From assembly GCA_945868825.1 (NCBI GenBank), contig CAMBMM010000001.1, forward strand, positions 186,001 to 250,000: 64,000 nt of DNA, in the 5' to 3' direction. Below are positions 17,362 to 26,495 of the stretch, piece by piece. Position 1 is the stretch's first letter. The number at the start of each line of letters is the position of its first letter. Below the pieces are notes generated by a model, which saw only the letters and a program-made list of their open reading frames with translations, did no database searches and was not told the DNA's origin. Made by a program: the position numbers and the translations under genes. The stretch comes from Sphingobacterium thalpophilum. GTDB taxonomy: Bacteria; Bacteroidota; Bacteroidia; Sphingobacteriales; Sphingobacteriaceae.

Positions 17362-17931
17362 ATGAATTTTCCTCCACTTATTTTAGCTTCTAAATCGCCA
17401 CGCAGGCAAGAATTACTTTCTCTTTTAGGCCTCGATTTTAGGGTGGTACTCAAAGATGTAGATGAAAGTTACCCCGAGGAATTAACCCCCGAGGAAGTAG
17501 CCGTTTATATTGCCGAAAAAAAAGCCAAAGCTTTTGATGAAGATACAACTGGTGAAGTGGTTATTACCGCAGATACCTTGGTGGTTATTGATGGGCAAAT
17601 TTTGGGCAAACCCGATGATGCAGCTCATGCTTTTGCCATTCTTTCGCAATTAGCTGGCCGTAAACATGAAGTAATTACCGGCGTTTGTATTCTAAAAGAC
17701 CATCAATTTCATTCTTTTTATGAAAAATCGGAAGTGTATTTTAAGCCCTTAACACCCGAGCAAATTCAATATTATATAGCCACCGGCCAACCTATGGATA
17801 AAGCAGGCGCTTATGGCATTCAAGAATGGATAGGTTTGGTGGGTATTGATAAAATAGTGGGCTCTTATACCAATGTGGTAGGTTTACCCACACACCGTTT
17901 ATACGAAGAGTTGGTAAAATTACACCGTTAA
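17362..17931 (+). CDS. maf: Maf family nucleotide pyrophosphatase
   Basis: Maf proteins hydrolyse non-canonical or canonical nucleoside triphosphates (dTTP, UTP or modified forms) and are tied to cell division control. The N-terminal SKSPRRQELLSLLGLDF motif, the central ADTLVVIDGQILGKPDD and GRKHEVITGVC segments, and the C-terminal DKAGAYGIQEW motif are all present. The length of 189 residues is usual. It is the last gene of the group, and its 3' end overlaps the convergent M24 peptidase gene by 12 bases. Confidence 0.92.
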   Translation: MNFPPLILASKSPRRQELLSLLGLDFRVVLKDVDESYPEELTPEEVAVYIAEKKAKAFDEDTTGEVVITADTLVVIDGQILGKPDDAAHAFAILSQLAGRKHEVITGVCILKDHQFHSFYEKSEVYFKPLTPEQIQYYIATGQPMDKAGAYGIQEWIGLVGIDKIVGSYTNVVGLPTHRLYEELVKLHR

Positions 17932-18597
17932 CAACTGCTCAAAAAATCCACCAAACTCTCTTTTGGGGTTTATTAAGTGAATTTCTAATATCCAATTTCT
18001 AACATTTCCCGATGCATCTTTAGCAAATAAATCGGTGTGGTTATCGCGGTGGATGTAATGGTCTTTCACTTCTTTTTCTAAGCGTTCGTGCGGAAATTTT
18101 CCGATAATGTGGCCACCAATTTCGCTGCCAAACAACCAGCCATACCGCTCGGCGATGTGCACAATTTCTTTATAATATTCGGTACCTGTTAGCGAAGTTT
18201 TGCTGTCGAAAAAAGCCTTACACTCCTCCCAAACCGGGTATAAATCGGCTTGAAGTTTTAATTTTTCGGCATCGTTGCCTAACACAAAGGTTCTTCCAAA
18301 ATCAGCTTCCCATTCATCAAATATGGGCCCAAAATCGAAAAATAATATATCGTTTTCCTGAATCATCAGGTTGGGTGGATTTTCGTTATAAGGCAGGAGG
18401 GTGTTTTTGCCTGCACGAATAATGCGCTTATGCCAGTATTTTTCTATCCCAAATAAAGAAAAAGCCAGTTCGAAAACTTCTTTGTTTAATTCTTCTTCGC
18501 TAATGCCTGCACGAATAAGGCCTAGCTTTTCTATTTCTTGAAATAGAGCCAAGGCTTTTGCCTCGGCGGCAATTAAATTCTTCTTCGCTTGATCCAT
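17920..18597 (-). CDS. M24 family metallopeptidase (aminopeptidase P/Xaa-Pro type)
   Basis: This 225-residue protein is a single pita-bread catalytic domain. Likely metal ligands are visible: two aspartates in FFDFGPIFDEWEADFGRTF, a histidine in IGGHIIGKFPHERL, and glutamates in WILEIHL and GGFFEQLL. There is no N-terminal creatinase domain, so it resembles short Xaa-Pro peptidase or methionine aminopeptidase-like enzymes of unknown substrate. The gene is last in a minus-strand unit with an ABC-2 exporter; its ATG abuts the permease stop codon, indicating translational coupling. Confidence 0.82.
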   Translation of the reverse strand: MDQAKKNLIAAEAKALALFQEIEKLGLIRAGISEEELNKEVFELAFSLFGIEKYWHKRIIRAGKNTLLPYNENPPNLMIQENDILFFDFGPIFDEWEADFGRTFVLGNDAEKLKLQADLYPVWEECKAFFDSKTSLTGTEYYKEIVHIAERYGWLFGSEIGGHIIGKFPHERLEKEVKDHYIHRDNHTDLFAKDASGNVRNWILEIHLINPKREFGGFFEQLLTV

Positions 18598-19908
18598 TTA
18601 CTCTTTATAAAACAACCATTTGGCCAATTCTTTATAGCTTGCTTTTTTGCCGTACATTAAAATACCTACACGGTAAATTTTAGCGGCAATCCAAGTGGTG
18701 AGAATAAAACCACCAATTAATAAAATTATGGAAAGGGCCAATTGCCAATCAGGCACCCCAAAGGGTAAACGAACCATCATGGCAATGGGAGAAGTGAACG
18801 GTATAATACTCAACCAAAAGGAGAGGCTGCTATCCGGGTTATTGAGAATAAAAGTGAAGGACATGATGTAGGTAAAGAGCAAGGGTAGGGTAATGGGTAG
18901 CATAAATTGCTGCGTTTCTGTTTCGTTATCTACAGCCGAACCTACCGCGGCAAACAAGGCACTATAAATTAGGTATCCACCTAAAAAATACACCAAAAAA
19001 CAACTGAAAATGTAGGTCAGGTTTAGTGTTTTCACAGCATTAATAACCGTTAATGCTGGGTTAGTACTGGCCTCTGCAATGGCTTTGTTTTGTTTGCCTT
19101 CTACCAATTCTGTTTTTACGCTACTCACCTTGTCTTTTAACAAAATTTTACTGGCTGTGCCTACCAAGGTGGTAGATAACACAATCCACAAGGTAAACTG
19201 GGTAAGCCCAACCAAGCCAATGCCAATAATTTTACCCAACATGAGTTGGAATGGTTTTACCGATGAAATAATTACTTCTACAATGCGGCTTGTTTTTTCT
19301 TCGATAACGCCACGCATTACTTGGGAGCCATAAATAAATAGCGACATGTAAATGAGAATGGCGGCAGCAAAGCCAATGGCATAAGCTGCACCGGCACTGC
19401 TATCTTTTTCACCTTCTGCCGTTAATTCTTTAGAATCTATGCTGATATCGGGTTTGATAGTTGCTAGGGTTTTGGCATCAATGCCAGCATCCTTCAATTG
19501 TTTGTTCCGTAAAATTTCTTCTAACTGGTTATTTATGGTACTCAAAGTAGATAAACCCAATTTCTTTTTCGAGTACAATTCTACTTTGCTCAATTGTTCA
19601 ATATCTTTCGGAATATGCAAAATAAAGCCTTCCTCGTTGGTAGCCGCTTCTTTTTTAGCTTCTGCAAATGATGTTTTTCCAGCGCTAAAACTTACAGTTT
19701 CGGTATTTTTAAATTCCGATGTAAAAATTTCACTTTCGTCATATACCTGAACTTCGGTGGCCTTATCTGCTCCGTTTACCGATAAGTAGGCAATAAGCGC
19801 ATACATACCAATAATAAGGGCGGGCACCAAAAAAGTCATCAATAAAAACGATTTCTTTTTTACACGTGTGAGGTATTCACGCTGAATGATGAGTAAAACT
19901 TTGTTCAT
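18598..19908 (-). CDS. ABC-2 type transporter permease, NatB-like
   Basis: The 436-residue membrane protein has an N-terminal helix (SFLLMTFLVPALIIGMYALIAYL), a large extracytoplasmic domain (about residues 50-170), and a cluster of about five more helices (YAIGFAAAILIYMSLFIYG, LIGIGLVGLTQFTLWIVLSTT and others). The GVIEEKTSRIVEVIISSVKPFQLMLGKI segment is the hallmark of the NatB/YhaP permeases. It pairs with the ATPase gene directly upstream (four-base spacer). NatAB-type systems export sodium or drugs in other bacteria; the substrate here is unknown. Confidence 0.85.
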   Translation of the reverse strand: MNKVLLIIQREYLTRVKKKSFLLMTFLVPALIIGMYALIAYLSVNGADKATEVQVYDESEIFTSEFKNTETVSFSAGKTSFAEAKKEAATNEEGFILHIPKDIEQLSKVELYSKKKLGLSTLSTINNQLEEILRNKQLKDAGIDAKTLATIKPDISIDSKELTAEGEKDSSAGAAYAIGFAAAILIYMSLFIYGSQVMRGVIEEKTSRIVEVIISSVKPFQLMLGKIIGIGLVGLTQFTLWIVLSTTLVGTASKILLKDKVSSVKTELVEGKQNKAIAEASTNPALTVINAVKTLNLTYIFSCFLVYFLGGYLIYSALFAAVGSAVDNETETQQFMLPITLPLLFTYIMSFTFILNNPDSSLSFWLSIIPFTSPIAMMVRLPFGVPDWQLALSIILLIGGFILTTWIAAKIYRVGILMYGKKASYKELAKWLFYKE

Positions 19909-19912
19909 AAAA

Positions 19913-20800
19913 TTAATTGCTTACTTTTTGAATAAAAATATCATTTATGCTAGGTATCACTTCGCTTAGTTGCTGAATTTGAATGTGTGGCAATAGGTAG
20001 CTTAACACCTCGTTAGGCGTTTTGCCCTCCGTTATTTTAATATGAATTTCGTGTGGCTTGCCCGTAGATACAATGCTAAATAAATCCGCTTTTTCGGCAG
20101 GAAATTGTCCCGTAAATTCGATACGAAAGGTATTGTTAAGGTAGCTATTTTTAATGTCACTTACCTTACCATCTAAAATTTTATGCGATTTGTTAATCAA
20201 GGCAATGCTGTCGCACAGTTGCTCTACCGATTCCATGCGGTGGGTAGAAAAAATAATGGTTGCACCTTTTTGGTTTAACTCTAAAATTTCTTGGGTAATA
20301 ATTTCGGCATTTACCGGATCGAAACCAGAAAAAGGTTCATCCAAAATAATCAGTTCCGGTTCGTGCAATACAGTAGCCACAAACTGTACCTTTTGTTGCA
20401 TGCCCTTACTTAAATCTTCCACTTTTTTGTTCCACCAGCCCTGCATGTCCATTTTTTCGAACCAATATTTTATGCGCTTGGTGGCCTCTGCTCTAGAAAG
20501 TCCCTTGAGCTGGGCTAAGTACAGGGCCTGTTCGCCAATTTCCATTTTTTTGTATAGGCCTCTTTCCTCGGGTAGGTAGCCAATTTTGGCAATGTGCTTG
20601 GGGTTTAGCTTTTCTCCGTTAAAAAATACGTCGCCACTATCGGGTGCGGTAATTTGGTTGATAATGCGAATAAGAGAGGTTTTTCCTGCACCATTCGGAC
20701 CTAATAGCCCAAAAATGCTGCCTTTTTCAATATCCATGCTCACATCATCGAGGGCACGGTGTTGGGCATATTGTTTTACAATGTGTTGGATGCGTAACAT
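19913..20800 (-). CDS. ABC transporter ATP-binding protein, NatA-like (DUF4162)
   Basis: The ATPase powers the neighbouring permease. Walker A is GPNGAGKTSLI, the signature LSKGMQQKV, Walker B LIILDEPFSGFDP, and the H-loop FSTHRMESVE. After about residue 215 comes a DUF4162-like C-terminal domain. The 295-residue length is standard for the NatA/YhaQ group. It is first in the unit NatA-NatB-M24 peptidase. dnaJ lies upstream, behind a terminator hairpin. Confidence 0.9.
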   Translation of the reverse strand: MLRIQHIVKQYAQHRALDDVSMDIEKGSIFGLLGPNGAGKTSLIRIINQITAPDSGDVFFNGEKLNPKHIAKIGYLPEERGLYKKMEIGEQALYLAQLKGLSRAEATKRIKYWFEKMDMQGWWNKKVEDLSKGMQQKVQFVATVLHEPELIILDEPFSGFDPVNAEIITQEILELNQKGATIIFSTHRMESVEQLCDSIALINKSHKILDGKVSDIKNSYLNNTFRIEFTGQFPAEKADLFSIVSTGKPHEIHIKITEGKTPNEVLSYLLPHIQIQQLSEVIPSINDIFIQKVSN

Positions 20801-20844
20801 GCGATCTTTTTATTATTTAGATGTTTTAAGTGAATTTAAGTTAC

Positions 20845-20876
20845 AAAAAACCCATCCTTTTCTAAGATGGGCTTTT
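20845..20876 (-). terminator. Terminator after dnaJ
   Basis: On the minus strand, GCCCATC and GATGGGT form a stem followed by a T run, only a few bases past the dnaJ stop codon. Confidence 0.75.
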
Positions 20877-20880
20877 CTTA

Positions 20881-22038
20881 TTAACCAAAATATTCTCTCA
20901 TCCGTTCGAAAAAGCTTTTTTCGCCTTTGCCCGGTTGGGGTTTAAAATTAGGCGATGCTTGTAACTTTTCTACAAGCTCTCGTTCTTCTTTGGAGAGGGC
21001 TTTGGGTGTCCAAATGTTTACATAAATTAATTCGTCGCCACGGTGGTACGAGTTTACCTCCGGGATGCCCTTTCCTTTTAAGCGCAATATTTTTCCGGCT
21101 TGGGTACCGGCATCAATTTTTAATTTGGCTTTGCCATCAATGGTAGGCACTTCTACACTGGCGCCCAAGGCAGCATCGGCAAAACTGATGTATAAATCGT
21201 AAACAATATTAAAGCCATCACGTTTCAAGGTTTCGTGCTCAATTTCTTCAATCAAAATAATTAAGTCGCCGGGTACGCCACCACGAGGGGCTGCATTGCC
21301 TTTGCCACTCATAGACAGTTGCATGCCTTCGCTTACGCCAGCCGGAATTTGAATGCTGATGGTTTCTTCGCCACGGCTCAAGCCTTCGCCATGGCAGGTA
21401 CCGCATTTGGCGGTAATTTCAGAACCTTCGCCATTACAAGTAGGGCAGGTGCTGGTAGTTTGCATTTGGCCCAAAATGGTATTGGTTACTCGGCGTACAG
21501 CACCACTACCGCCACAGGTACGGCAGGTGCTTACCGACGATTTGTCTTTTGCCCCCGAACCGCTACAGCTTTGGCAAACCACTTGCTTGTTTACTTTTAT
21601 CTTTTTCTCAACTCCCTTGGCAATTTCTTCGAGGGTGAGTCTTACTTTAATGCGCAAATTACTGCCACGTGCTACACGGCGTCCGCCACGTGTAGATTGC
21701 CCACCGCCAAAAAAACTATCGAAGGGGCTACCGCCACCACCACCGAAAATATCGCCAAATTGGCTAAAAATATCTTCCATGTTCATGTTTCCGGCACCGC
21801 CAGAGCCACCTTGTCCAGCTCCAGCATGGCCAAATTGGTCGTAGCGCTGTTTTTTCTCTGCGTTGCTTAATACCTCGTAGGCCTCGGCACCTTCCTTAAA
21901 TTTATCTTCCGCAGCTTTGTCGTCGGGGTTTTTATCTGGATGGAATTTGATGGCTAATTTGCGATAGGCCTTTTTAATTTCATCGGCCGAAGCGCTTTTG
22001 CTTACACCGAGTATGTCGTAATAATCTCTTTTAGCCAT
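20881..22038 (-). CDS. dnaJ: Chaperone protein DnaJ
   Basis: DnaJ delivers substrates to DnaK and stimulates its ATPase. The J domain (residues 1-70) has the HPD motif in KFHPDKN; a Gly/Phe-rich linker follows ([15 protein letters not shown]); then four zinc-finger repeats [24 protein letters not shown] and CGTCHGEG; and the two C-terminal beta domains. It has 385 residues, as usual for type I DnaJ. It follows grpE by four bases. dnaK is not adjacent. A terminator follows. Confidence 0.96.
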   Translation of the reverse strand: MAKRDYYDILGVSKSASADEIKKAYRKLAIKFHPDKNPDDKAAEDKFKEGAEAYEVLSNAEKKQRYDQFGHAGAGQGGSGGAGNMNMEDIFSQFGDIFGGGGGSPFDSFFGGGQSTRGGRRVARGSNLRIKVRLTLEEIAKGVEKKIKVNKQVVCQSCSGSGAKDKSSVSTCRTCGGSGAVRRVTNTILGQMQTTSTCPTCNGEGSEITAKCGTCHGEGLSRGEETISIQIPAGVSEGMQLSMSGKGNAAPRGGVPGDLIILIEEIEHETLKRDGFNIVYDLYISFADAALGASVEVPTIDGKAKLKIDAGTQAGKILRLKGKGIPEVNSYHRGDELIYVNIWTPKALSKEERELVEKLQASPNFKPQPGKGEKSFFERMREYFG

Positions 22039-22042
22039 ATAC

Positions 22043-22534
22043 TTATTGTCCTACTACTACTTTGGCAAAACGGATTACTTTATCGTTTAGGTAATAGCCT
22101 TTTTCTAGTTGATCTACTATTTTTCCTTTCAATGCATCGCTTGGGGCCGGTATGTTTGTGATGGCCTCGTGAATATCGGCATCAAAAACCTGACCCTGCG
22201 TATCCATTTCTTTAAGCCCCAATTGGCTTAGGGTATTTTTAAATTTATGCTGAACCAAGGCAATACCCTCTTTAATAGGGGTTACTTCGGTGGCTTGTTC
22301 CATCGATTTAAGTCCACGTTCAAAATCGTCTAATACGGGCAATAGGGATATAATGACTTCTTTGCCCGCAGTTTGCAACAATTCTATACGCTCTTTGCTG
22401 GTACGGCGTTTAAAATTATCAAACTCGGCGTATAAACGCAGGTATTTATCGTTTGCTTCGGTTACTTGTGCTTGCAATGCTTCTAAGGGATCAACCGCTT
22501 TTTCTGCTTTGCTGCTTTTTTTTGTTTTAGACAT
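22043..22534 (-). CDS. grpE: Nucleotide exchange factor GrpE
   Basis: GrpE promotes ADP release from DnaK. The 163-residue protein begins with a lysine-rich tail, then a long helix with [18 protein letters not shown], and ends with the beta domain [23 protein letters not shown] and [10 protein letters not shown] are the conserved DnaK-contact segments. It is the first gene of the grpE-dnaJ pair. No CIRCE-like inverted repeat was seen upstream. The 101-base gap to ftsE contains no recognised element. Confidence 0.94.
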   Translation of the reverse strand: MSKTKKSSKAEKAVDPLEALQAQVTEANDKYLRLYAEFDNFKRRTSKERIELLQTAGKEVIISLLPVLDDFERGLKSMEQATEVTPIKEGIALVQHKFKNTLSQLGLKEMDTQGQVFDADIHEAITNIPAPSDALKGKIVDQLEKGYYLNDKVIRFAKVVVGQ

Positions 22535-22635
22535 ATTTCAATTCCTTTTTCTCTTGCGTACCAAAATTGTTGCCAAAGCTATTTTCCCGACAAGCTGTCA
22601 GTGCTTTTCAGTGGTATTACACAAATTGTCGGCTT

Positions 22636-23316
22636 TTAAATGCTGGCTTTTTCTTGTACTTGTCCGTTATCGCAGTTAAGTATGCGTGCCGGGTGGGTGC
22701 GTATAATGTGGTAATCGTGCGTGGCCAAAACCACAGCCGTACCAGTTTGGCTAATTTGGTGTAGTAATTGGGCAATTTCTTCCGAAGTTTCCGGATCGAG
22801 ATGGCCAGTGGGTTCATCGGCTAAAATTACTTCTGGGTTGTTTAGTAAAGCACGGGCAATAACTACACGTTGCTGCTCTCCACCCGATAATTCGTGTGGC
22901 ATTTTACTGATTTTTGAGCGTAAGCCCACTTTATCTAATACTTCGCGAATGCGGGCCGAAATTTCTATTTCGTTCGTCCATGCGGTGGCACGTAGTACAA
23001 ATTCCAGGTTTTTTTCTACGCTGCGGTCGGTAAGCAATTGAAAATCTTGAAATACAATACCAATTTTTCTCCGTAAAAAGGGCACTTCAGATGCGGTTAA
23101 TTTCTTTAAATCGTAGCCAGCCACTACACCTTCACCGGTTTTTATATGCAAATCGCCATACAATACTTTTAATAAACTACTTTTCCCAGAACCGGTTTGG
23201 CCAATAAGGTATACCAATTCGCTCTTGTTTACTTCGAAATTTACTCGAGAAAGTACCAATTGATTTTGTTGAAAAATATCTACGTTGGTTAGTCTAATAA
23301 CGGCGTTTGTAAACAT
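22636..23316 (-). CDS. ftsE: Cell division ATP-binding protein FtsE
   Basis: FtsE is the ATPase of the FtsEX complex, which controls peptidoglycan hydrolases at division. Walker A is GQTGSGKSSLL, signature LSGGEQQRVVIARAL, Walker B VILADEPTGHLD, and the H-loop ATHDYHI. The 226-residue length and the VFQDFQLLTDRSVEKNL Q-loop segment are typical of FtsE. ftsX is not adjacent, which is usual for Bacteroidota. A small conserved-looking gene lies directly upstream with one base between. A LolD-like ATPase is the main alternative. Confidence 0.85.
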   Translation of the reverse strand: MFTNAVIRLTNVDIFQQNQLVLSRVNFEVNKSELVYLIGQTGSGKSSLLKVLYGDLHIKTGEGVVAGYDLKKLTASEVPFLRRKIGIVFQDFQLLTDRSVEKNLEFVLRATAWTNEIEISARIREVLDKVGLRSKISKMPHELSGGEQQRVVIARALLNNPEVILADEPTGHLDPETSEEIAQLLHQISQTGTAVVLATHDYHIIRTHPARILNCDNGQVQEKASI

Positions 23317-23317
23317 A

Positions 23318-23521
23318 TTAAAGATCTAGTTTTAAGATTTGTCCGAAAGGAGTTTCGTTTACTAATTTCATGATGTATTCTGCTCTGTCGGCTAGCCCTA
23401 TTTTTTCTAAGGATTTTTCAGGTCTATCTACCCGAAAATAGGCCAATAGTGTGAAAGAATCGTCTCTCAACTGCACATAGTCGGGTATTTTGGCTACACC
23501 TTTTACTTTAATTAAATACAT
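23318..23521 (-). CDS. Small protein of unknown function upstream of ftsE
   Basis: I do not recognise a family with certainty. The 67-residue protein starts MYLIKVKGVAKIPDYVQLRDD, has no membrane segment or cysteine, and looks like a mixed alpha/beta fold with a closing TPFGQILKLDL. Its stop is one base from the ftsE start, and the acyl-CoA reductase gene starts upstream on the same strand with a 13-base gap. This tight spacing, in a coding style like its neighbours, supports a real gene in an acyl-CoA reductase-small protein-ftsE unit. Confidence 0.7.
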   Translation of the reverse strand: MYLIKVKGVAKIPDYVQLRDDSFTLLAYFRVDRPEKSLEKIGLADRAEYIMKLVNETPFGQILKLDL

Positions 23522-23534
23522 CCTTTCAAAGGTA

Positions 23535-24587
23535 TTAATTTCTGCTAAAATTTGGGAGTTCTTCGCATAAGAATTGCATCACATCGCGGCCATCGGCATA
23601 GTCCCATAACCTTGGGAATTGCGTATAGCCAAAGGGCACCACTTGGTTGCTCAGGTTAAGAGAAGACATGCTGGCTACACATTGAATTTCTTCTGTAATG
23701 GTTTGTAAGTGTTTTTCTAAGTCTGCTTTGCTAGCATACTCTTCAGTAAAAAGTACGGCCAGGGGCGAATGCAAGCTAGTATCGGGCTTGGTGAGTAAAA
23801 ATCCATTGTCTAAATGTGCATCGCTGTTTACCAAGTAAATAGACTTGTTGTACTCGTAATTGTTTAAGTATTTATGATGCTGAATTATGGAATTGTATGA
23901 CTCTATCGGTTCAAAAAAATGAGCCATATCATAGCTTTTAGGTATATATATTTTGGATACATTGCGGCAACCCAATCCGAAATAAGAAAAAATATCGACA
24001 CCTAATTGCTGCATTTCTTCCTCCGATTCGTTGCCATTAATGAATGCTACACTGGTTCTGTTTTTGCGGATAATGTGTGGAACTTTGCCAAAATAGTACT
24101 CAAAATACCGCGAACTGTTGTTGCTGCCGGTAGCGATTACGGCATCGAAATTGGCTAGACGTTCTACATAGGAAATGCGTTCAGCAAACCCAGGTTCTAG
24201 GGCAATTAATTGATCGAGTACATAAGGGATGAGTACTTTATCTTGCGACGAAAGTTTAATGAGCGCCGTATGTCCGGCGGCCAATACACAAACCACATCG
24301 TGGAAACCCACCATAGGAATATTTCCGGCTAAAATAAGTCCCACTTTTTTTGGAGCGTTAACTTCAGGGAAATTACTCCACTGCTTGGCCCAAGTGGCTA
24401 AGCTTTCTGCTTGGAGCATGGTGCCGATAGCTGCAACAGCTTTTTCTATGTTTTCGGTGCTAAACCACGCATTTTCTTGTTTAGCTCTTTGGCTGATGTC
24501 TATGAAACCTTCGCTTTGTGCTTGTATACTTGCTGCCCATTTTGTAAGTGCAGCTAGTCTTTTTTCTGTAGTCAATAGGGGGCTCAT
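23535..24587 (-). CDS. Acyl-CoA reductase, LuxC-like
   Basis: This 350-residue protein belongs to the acyl-CoA reductase family related to LuxC, an aldehyde dehydrogenase fold that reduces fatty acyl groups to aldehydes. The catalytic cysteine lies in YFGLGCRNVSKIYIP near residue 210. NIPMVGFHDVVCVLAAGHTALIKLSSQDK forms the cofactor-binding region, and FDAVIATGSNNSSRYFEYYFG follows. The track starts at TTG 24602; ATG at 24587 (MSPLLTTEKRLAAL) is preferred. In Bacteroidota it is regularly divergent from a 4Fe-4S ferredoxin gene, as here; the partner reductase and the physiological product are not known. Confidence 0.87.
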   Translation of the reverse strand: MSPLLTTEKRLAALTKWAASIQAQSEGFIDISQRAKQENAWFSTENIEKAVAAIGTMLQAESLATWAKQWSNFPEVNAPKKVGLILAGNIPMVGFHDVVCVLAAGHTALIKLSSQDKVLIPYVLDQLIALEPGFAERISYVERLANFDAVIATGSNNSSRYFEYYFGKVPHIIRKNRTSVAFINGNESEEEMQQLGVDIFSYFGLGCRNVSKIYIPKSYDMAHFFEPIESYNSIIQHHKYLNNYEYNKSIYLVNSDAHLDNGFLLTKPDTSLHSPLAVLFTEEYASKADLEKHLQTITEEIQCVASMSSLNLSNQVVPFGYTQFPRLWDYADGRDVMQFLCEELPNFSRN

Positions 24588-24610
24588 ACTCGTTTTAATC
24601 AAGAAAATAG

Positions 24611-24618
24611 TATCTTTG
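24611..24618 (+). promoter_or_regulatory. -7 box TATCTTTG upstream of 4Fe-4S ferredoxin
   Basis: TATCTTTG matches the consensus and would give a leader of about 65 bases. A second, imperfect box TAGTATTTG ends four bases before the ATG and could give a leaderless form. Confidence 0.4.
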
Positions 24619-24682
24619 TACGTTATTAAAATCTTGTGGATTTTAAGTCTGCAAAATTAAGCTAAAATTTAGTATTTGACCC

Positions 24683-25033
24683 ATGGCTATTAAAATTACC
24701 GACGAATGTATTAACTGCGGAGCTTGCGAACCGGAGTGCCCCAATAACGCTATTTACGATGCTGGCGCTACCTGGCGCTTTGCCGATGGTACCGGCTTAC
24801 GAGGATTGATTGACTTTAAAGGAAGCGAAGTGAATGCCGAAGAAGTACAAGCTGCGGTTTCTGATGAAGTATATTATATTGTTTCTGATAAATGCACCGA
24901 GTGTGTGGGTTTTCACGATGAACCTCAATGTGCGGCTGTTTGCCCAGTAGATTGTTGCGTTGATGATGAAAATGTTCGCGAAACTGAAGAAGAATTATTA
25001 GCTAAAAAAGAGTGGTTGCATTTAGAAGCATAA
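24683..25033 (+). CDS. 4Fe-4S dicluster ferredoxin
   Basis: The 116-residue ferredoxin carries two cluster motifs: CINCGACEPECP (residues 9-20) and CTECVGFHDEPQCAAVCPVDCC (near 73-94), the second with the 8-residue insertion of the long-loop (YfhL/Alvin) type. It is soluble and acidic and likely carries low-potential electrons. It is divergent from the acyl-CoA reductase gene, so an electron-donor role for that enzyme is possible but unproven. A terminator follows. Confidence 0.9.
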   Translation: MAIKITDECINCGACEPECPNNAIYDAGATWRFADGTGLRGLIDFKGSEVNAEEVQAAVSDEVYYIVSDKCTECVGFHDEPQCAAVCPVDCCVDDENVRETEEELLAKKEWLHLEA

Positions 25034-25054
25034 GTAAGAATTATTACGATTTTT

Positions 25055-25086
25055 AAAAAGCCTCGAAACTGTTCGGGGCTTTTTTT
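25055..25086 (+). terminator. Terminator after the 4Fe-4S ferredoxin
   Basis: AAGCCTCGAA and TTCGGGGCTT pair (one G-T) around a four-base loop, followed by a T run. Confidence 0.85.
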
Positions 25087-25176
25087 ATGCCGTTCGTCTA
25101 TCTTTTCTGTTTGTTCGTCGGAAATATCTATAGTAAAAAGTGGAGAGGATGTATTATTGAAAAAAATATAATTCTT

Positions 25177-25593
25177 ATGAAAAAGCTCTTAGTACTATCC
25201 GTTTTATTATCAAGCTTACTTTTTAGTTGTAAAAAAGATGAAGCACCTACCCAAGAACAAATTGTTAAAAATCAGCTGCTAGGTAAATGGAACCAAACAC
25301 AAACGAGTGTAGAAGTTCCCCTTGGTTCTCCTGAAGTTATTAGTGTTTCATCGGGTGTTACCTATGAATTTCTAGAAAATGGCAACCTGATTTTAACTAG
25401 TTCAGGCATCCCAACTACCTTTACATGGTCTGGTTTAGATGCATCTACCATCAAATATGTGTCACTTGATCTGACTACTGAATTTATTTATACGATTGTA
25501 CAAGTAGATGCTACTACCTTGAAACTATCATTTATTTATTTTCAAAATGGGGTGGAGGGTAAAAAGTATAAATATTTCACCAAAATCCCTTAA
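25177..25593 (+). CDS. Lipoprotein, lipocalin-like
   Basis: The track ORF starts at 25087, inside the terminator tail, but ATG at 25177 gives a clear lipoprotein signal MKKLLVLSVLLSSLLFSC with cysteine at residue 18, followed by KKDE. The 138-residue protein then shows IVKNQLLGKWNQTQTSVEV and YEFLENGNLIL, the usual pattern of Bacteroidota lipocalin-like lipoproteins. It is probably membrane-anchored and facing the periplasm or surface. The function is unknown. It stands alone between two terminators. Confidence 0.78.
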   Translation: MKKLLVLSVLLSSLLFSCKKDEAPTQEQIVKNQLLGKWNQTQTSVEVPLGSPEVISVSSGVTYEFLENGNLILTSSGIPTTFTWSGLDASTIKYVSLDLTTEFIYTIVQVDATTLKLSFIYFQNGVEGKKYKYFTKIP

Positions 25594-25616
25594 TGGCTTT
25601 GCTTATTTAAATCTAA

Positions 25617-25650
25617 ATAACCTCTCGAAACACATTCGGGAGGTTTTTTT
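25617..25650 (+). terminator. Terminator after the lipocalin-like lipoprotein
   Basis: AACCTCTCGAA and TTCGGGAGGTT pair with a five-base loop, followed by seven T. Confidence 0.85.
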
Positions 25651-25682
25651 GTGCTCATTCCAATCGTAATTTTAAAAATCTT

Positions 25683-25690
25683 TACATTCG
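25683..25690 (+). promoter_or_regulatory. Near-consensus -7 box TACATTCG for the NlpC/P60 gene
   Basis: TACATTCG differs from TAnnTTTG by one base and ends four bases before the start codon, matching the leaderless spacing of other genes here. Confidence 0.4.
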
Positions 25691-25694
25691 TACT

Positions 25695-26495
25695 ATGAAT
25701 GTTGCTTACGGCGTATGTAATTTAACTGTAATACCCCTGCGGGCCGAACCGTCTGATAAAGCAGAAATTAAAACCCAATTGCTATTTGGCGATGCCTTCA
25801 AAATTTTAGAGCGTCAAGAAAAATGGATATGGATTGAAACCATCTATGAAAATTACCAAGGGTGGATGGACCCTAAGCAATATACGCCCATTTCGGAAGC
25901 CGATGCCCAAGAGTGGTTGCAGCAAAAAGCTATTGTTGATTTAACTTTAACTGCTTCGGTGCAAAAACTCAATGGCGAAACCATCCAATTGGTGCCGGGC
26001 TGTACCTTACCTTTTTTGAAAGATAAGCAGCTGCGTTTAGGTGAAACCACCTATACTTTTAATGGAGCGGAACGTTTGCCTAATGCTGAACATTTTGACC
26101 AGGAAGTGGCTGCTGTAGCTAAATTTTTCTTAAATGCGCCTTATTTATGGGGTGGCCGTACGCCTTGGGGAATAGATTGCTCGGGTTTAACACAGCAGGT
26201 GTATAAACATTTTGGTACGGCTATTCTTCGTGATGCATCACAGCAGGCTACCCAAGGTGAAACCGTTAATTTTTTAGCAGAGGCAAAGCCTGGAGATTTG
26301 GCTTTTTTTGACAATGCAGAGGGCCGAATTATTCACGTAGGTATTCTACTAAGTCCCGAAGAAATTATTCATGCCTCGGGCAGGGTAAAAATAGACCGCA
26401 TAGATAATGAGGGCATTTACAGCGAAGAACTAGGAAAGCGCACGCATCAATTGCGCATTATAAAACGATTTTACCAAACTCAAGGGTATCAATAA
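25695..26495 (+). CDS. NlpC/P60 (C40) peptidase with SH3 domains
   Basis: The 266-residue protein likely cleaves peptide bonds of peptidoglycan stems. The N-terminal half has SH3-like modules ([40 protein letters not shown]), and the C-terminal catalytic domain has the cysteine in [16 protein letters not shown], the histidine in RIIHVGILL, and a polar residue near HASGRVKI. No signal peptide is seen, as in the Bacteroidota YkfC-like dipeptidases that act in the cytoplasm. A near-consensus -7 box TACATTCG ends four bases before the start. The 3' end overlaps the convergent VF530 gene by 38 bases. Confidence 0.9.
   Translation: MNVAYGVCNLTVIPLRAEPSDKAEIKTQLLFGDAFKILERQEKWIWIETIYENYQGWMDPKQYTPISEADAQEWLQQKAIVDLTLTASVQKLNGETIQLVPGCTLPFLKDKQLRLGETTYTFNGAERLPNAEHFDQEVAAVAKFFLNAPYLWGGRTPWGIDCSGLTQQVYKHFGTAILRDASQQATQGETVNFLAEAKPGDLAFFDNAEGRIIHVGILLSPEEIIHASGRVKIDRIDNEGIYSEELGKRTHQLRIIKRFYQTQGYQ

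Noticed and set aside
20154-20579. Antisense ORFs over the NatA gene and its start (20154-20579, 20586-20945)
   Set aside because: Opposite the ATPase with full ABC motifs; no independent evidence for coding.
21319-21870. Long antisense ORFs (183 and 163 residues) inside dnaJ
   Set aside because: They lie opposite the well-supported dnaJ, in the Gly-rich and zinc-finger repeats, which make open antisense frames; their products are low-complexity with no known motif.
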